Positions 6,076 through 8,108 of a stretch of DNA of 8,108 bases are shown here, one piece after another. Under the pieces are notes generated by a model. It was not told the DNA's origin. It worked only from the letters and a program-made list of their open reading frames with translations, and did no database searches. This DNA is from Alphaproteobacteria bacterium (lineage in GTDB: Bacteria; Pseudomonadota; Alphaproteobacteria; RF32; CAG-239): NCBI GenBank assembly GCA_017452115.1, contig JAFTNB010000168.1, positions 1-8,108 of the forward strand, in the 5' to 3' direction. The position numbers and the translations under genes are program-made. Position 1 is the stretch's first letter. Every line of letters starts with the position of its first letter.

Positions 6076-7107
6076 CTACTCTCCTTTTTCACGCAAACGA
6101 CGGGCTCTTTCTCTTCTAACTTCAACGGGAACCTGAGGCATTAACGCAGCAGGTGTACCCGAACGCTCAGAATATGGAAACACATGAAGTTTAGATAAAC
6201 CGGCTTCATTTACCAAATTCAAAGTATTTTCAAATTGTTCTTCCGTTTCCGTCGGAAACCCGCAAATAAAATCCGCTCCAAATGTTGCATCAGGCCTAAC
6301 CTTTCTGATTTTATTGCACAATTCAATCACTTGTTCTCTGGTATGTCGACGTTTCATCCTTTTTAATATCATATTATCACCGGATTGAATAGAAAGATGA
6401 AAATGAGGATATATATTGGCATATTTTCCTACCAAAGTAACAAACTCATCATCTACGGCAGCCGGATCTAACGAACCAAATTGCAAAGATGGTAAACTGG
6501 GAAATGTTTGTAAAATATTTACAACTAAACCACTAAAAGACGGCTGATAAGAACAAGCATCAACCCCTGTCAAACAAATTTCCTCAAATCCCTGTTGCAG
6601 TAATTCTGCAATCTGATTTAATATAACTTTTTGAGGAACGGAGCGATTATTTCCCCGAGCATAAGGAATAATACAATAGGTACAACGATGATTACACCCT
6701 TGTTGTATTTGAACAAAAGCACGTTGCCGCCCCTCAAATCCTGTAATTAAATATTCATCATAACTATCATATGAAAAAATATCTCCAACAACTGTCTTTT
6801 CGGTAATATCAGAAGTAATATATTTTTCTATTTCTGTTTTTTCTTTATTACCCAACACTAAATCCACTTCAGGCATTTCCGTAAATTTTTTAGGAAACAC
6901 TTGTACTGCACAACCGGTTACAATAATCCTTGCTTCCGGATATTCTCTACGTAATTTGCGAATAGCTTGACGACATTGACGTTCTGCTTCACCGGTTACC
7001 GCACAAGTATTCACCACAATAACTTTATCAAAGGTTGCTAATTTTTCCTTAAAGACTTCAGATTCATAAGCATTAATTCGACAACCGAATGTTATAACTT
7101 CTACCAT
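6076..7107 (-). CDS. mtaB: tRNA t6A37 methylthiotransferase MtaB, short form without TRAM domain
   Basis: Radical-SAM methylthiotransferase that adds a methylthio group to N6-threonylcarbamoyladenosine at position 37 of tRNAs reading ANN codons. The protein is 343 residues. The N-terminal domain has the MtaB-type opening FGCRINAYESE with Cys9, Cys35 and Cys66, which should bind the auxiliary iron-sulfur cluster. The radical-SAM motif CNHRCTYC supplies Cys138, Cys142 and Cys145. The FGCR-N opening separates it from MiaB and RimO. The protein stops just after the RRERARRLRE helix, where relatives normally continue into a TRAM RNA-binding domain, so that domain is missing. The ATG at 7107 has GAGAGGA seven bases upstream. 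The TAG stop lies one base before the ftsY start, and the last codons contain the ftsY ribosome binding site, so translation of the two is probably coupled. It is the first gene after the predicted operon promoter. Confidence 0.9.
   Translation of the reverse strand: MVEVITFGCRINAYESEVFKEKLATFDKVIVVNTCAVTGEAERQCRQAIRKLRREYPEARIIVTGCAVQVFPKKFTEMPEVDLVLGNKEKTEIEKYITSDITEKTVVGDIFSYDSYDEYLITGFEGRQRAFVQIQQGCNHRCTYCIIPYARGNNRSVPQKVILNQIAELLQQGFEEICLTGVDACSYQPSFSGLVVNILQTFPSLPSLQFGSLDPAAVDDEFVTLVGKYANIYPHFHLSIQSGDNMILKRMKRRHTREQVIELCNKIRKVRPDATFGADFICGFPTETEEQFENTLNLVNEAGLSKLHVFPYSERSGTPAALMPQVPVEVRRERARRLREKGE
6081..6086 (-). promoter_or_regulatory. Ribosome binding site of ftsY inside mtaB
   Basis: AAGGAG lies six bases before the ATG at 6074, within the final codons of mtaB. 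It decides the ftsY start: the longer frame opening at 6125 would lie inside mtaB, while 6074 gives the GGWLAKLGLG N-terminus. The arrangement suggests that ribosomes finishing mtaB restart on ftsY. Confidence 0.8.
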
Positions 7108-7131
7108 AAAAAAATCCTCTCACTTGATATA

Positions 7132-7160
7132 AGTATACGTACAAATAAGAGGAAATGCAA
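7132..7160 (-). promoter_or_regulatory. Sigma-70-like promoter of the mtaB operon
   Basis: On the minus strand, TTGCAT (7160-7155) and TATACT (7137-7132) are separated by exactly 17 bases. The -10 matches consensus at five of six positions and the -35 at three. The expected start point, near 7125, gives a leader of under 20 bases that still contains the mtaB ribosome binding site (GAGAGGA, 7121-7115). It is the clearest promoter candidate ahead of the seven-gene cluster. It is a sequence match only; no expression evidence is available. Confidence 0.6.
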
Positions 7161-7177
7161 CGATAAGAATAAACTTT

Positions 7178-8108
7178 TTAAACATTATTATTAATAATTT
7201 CGAGTGCTTTTTCGGAATAATCTTTAATTTTAATTGCACTATTTTCCAATAAAATATGTTCATCATCCGAAAGCAAAGGATAAACAACCTGATGAATTCC
7301 TCGTTTTCCGATTACTGTTGGCAAAGATAAACATACATTTGTTATTCCTTCAACATCATCATGATGCGAAGATACGGTTAAGATAGCATATTCATTCGTA
7401 GAAATAGCTTGGCAAATCCGACATAAAGCACCGGCGATACCATAAAAAGTAGCACCTTTACCGGCAATAATTTTATACGCGGCATTACGTACACAATCAT
7501 CAATTTCATCCATCACTGCTGCAGTAATTGGTTTTCCGTTTTTTTCAGCTAACTGAGCAATCGGAACTGTTCCGGCGTCCCCATTAGACCAAACCAACAC
7601 TTCACTATCTCCATGTTCACCAATTACATTTGCATGAATAGATTTAGTCGAAACTCCCAAATGGTACCCAAGTAATGTTTTAAAACGCGCCGTATCAAGA
7701 ACCGTACCGCTCCCAATCACTCTCGCGCGAGCATAGCCGGACAATTTTAACGCCACCTCCGTCATAATATCCACCGGATTTGTAGCAATTAATAAAATCG
7801 CATTAGGCGCTGCTTTTATCACTTGAGGAATAATATTTTGAAAAATTTTCACATTACGACCGAGTAAATCTATTCGTGTTTCCCCTTCTTTCTGATTTGC
7901 ACCGGCTGTAATAATAACCACTTCAGAACCAATTAAATCTTCATAAGTTCCACATTTAATTTTGCTGGCAAATGCAAATGGAGTGGCATGAGTAATATCC
8001 ATGGCTTCGGCCCAAGCTTTTTTTTCATTAGTATCCACTAATATCACTTTTCTCGCTACCCCACGCATAATTAAAGCAAAAGCAGTAGCACTTCCGACTG
8101 CACCGGCT
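7178..8108 (-). CDS. ldh: L-lactate dehydrogenase, 5' end beyond window
   Basis: NAD-dependent L-lactate dehydrogenase, which interconverts pyruvate and L-lactate in the cytoplasm to recycle NADH during fermentation. The reading frame runs open to the right edge. The visible 309 residues begin inside the Rossmann glycine motif (AGAVGSATAF), so only about ten N-terminal residues are missing; the internal ATG at 8068 is not the start. The acidic end of the NAD-binding strand (VILVD) follows. The loop ANQKEGETR carries Gln (visible residue 72), where lactate dehydrogenases have Gln and malate dehydrogenases have Arg. Substrate-binding Arg78, Asp138 and Arg141 (LDTARF) and catalytic His165 (GEHGDSE) are all present. 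It ends with TAA, and I see no GC-rich terminator hairpin before the next promoter, so some read-through into mtaB is possible. Malate dehydrogenase is the main alternative and is less likely because of the Gln. Confidence 0.93.
   Translation of the reverse strand, partial: AGAVGSATAFALIMRGVARKVILVDTNEKKAWAEAMDITHATPFAFASKIKCGTYEDLIGSEVVIITAGANQKEGETRIDLLGRNVKIFQNIIPQVIKAAPNAILLIATNPVDIMTEVALKLSGYARARVIGSGTVLDTARFKTLLGYHLGVSTKSIHANVIGEHGDSEVLVWSNGDAGTVPIAQLAEKNGKPITAAVMDEIDDCVRNAAYKIIAGKGATFYGIAGALCRICQAISTNEYAILTVSSHHDDVEGITNVCLSLPTVIGKRGIHQVVYPLLSDDEHILLENSAIKIKDYSEKALEIINNNV

Noticed and set aside
7178..8108. Malate dehydrogenase as the identity of the right-hand gene
   Set aside because: The specificity loop has Gln in the NQKEGETR context typical of L-lactate dehydrogenase, not the Arg of malate dehydrogenases.
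1..8108. CRISPR array, insertion sequence or prophage genes
   Set aside because: I found no regularly spaced repeats, no transposase or integrase motifs and no phage proteins on either strand; only the short tRNA-linked element suggests mobility.

Overview
The window is one strand of an AT-rich bacterial chromosome (roughly one third G+C by eye). Every gene I accept lies on the minus strand. The gene set (mtaB next to ftsY, xseA, a LytM-type M23 peptidase, an uppP/bacA-type phosphatase, and an L-lactate dehydrogenase) points to a Gram-negative proteobacterium. The mtaB-ftsY pairing is best known from Alphaproteobacteria. An AT-rich, fermentative alphaproteobacterium, such as an uncultured gut lineage, is my best inference, but no rRNA is present to prove it.

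In transcription order (right to left): an L-lactate dehydrogenase cut by the right window edge (7178 to beyond 8108). A 70-base gap follows with a good sigma-70-like promoter (7132-7160). Then come seven closely packed genes: mtaB (6076-7107), ftsY (5160-6074), a cysteine-rich exported protein of unknown function (3911-5128), xseA (2499-3899), an M23 peptidase (1694-2533), a single-domain response regulator (1199-1621) and uppP (367-1197). Spacings are 1, 31, 11, -35, 72 and 1 bases, so they probably form one operon. A tRNA-Leu(CAG) gene (254-339) lies 27 bases after uppP. It has its own near-consensus promoter (358-386) inside the uppP 3' end, and an intrinsic terminator (212-250) follows.

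The operon mixes translation and tRNA modification (mtaB), protein targeting to the membrane (ftsY), DNA repair (xseA) and cell envelope work (M23 peptidase, uppP), plus an orphan phosphorylation-dependent regulator. Most genes are ordinary housekeeping.

Two things are not ordinary. The first is the 405-residue exported protein, which appears to be built from three divergent cysteine-containing repeats that I cannot assign to a known family. The second is the left end (21-195). There a copy of the last 17 bases of the tRNA-Leu gene, together with its T-stem, is separated by about 100 bases of structured, relatively GC-rich sequence in place of the T loop. This looks like a small mobile or integration-derived element beside its tRNA target. 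Smaller oddities are an MtaB without its usual C-terminal TRAM domain, a strong excess of the tetranucleotide CCGG, and absence of TGA as a stop codon.
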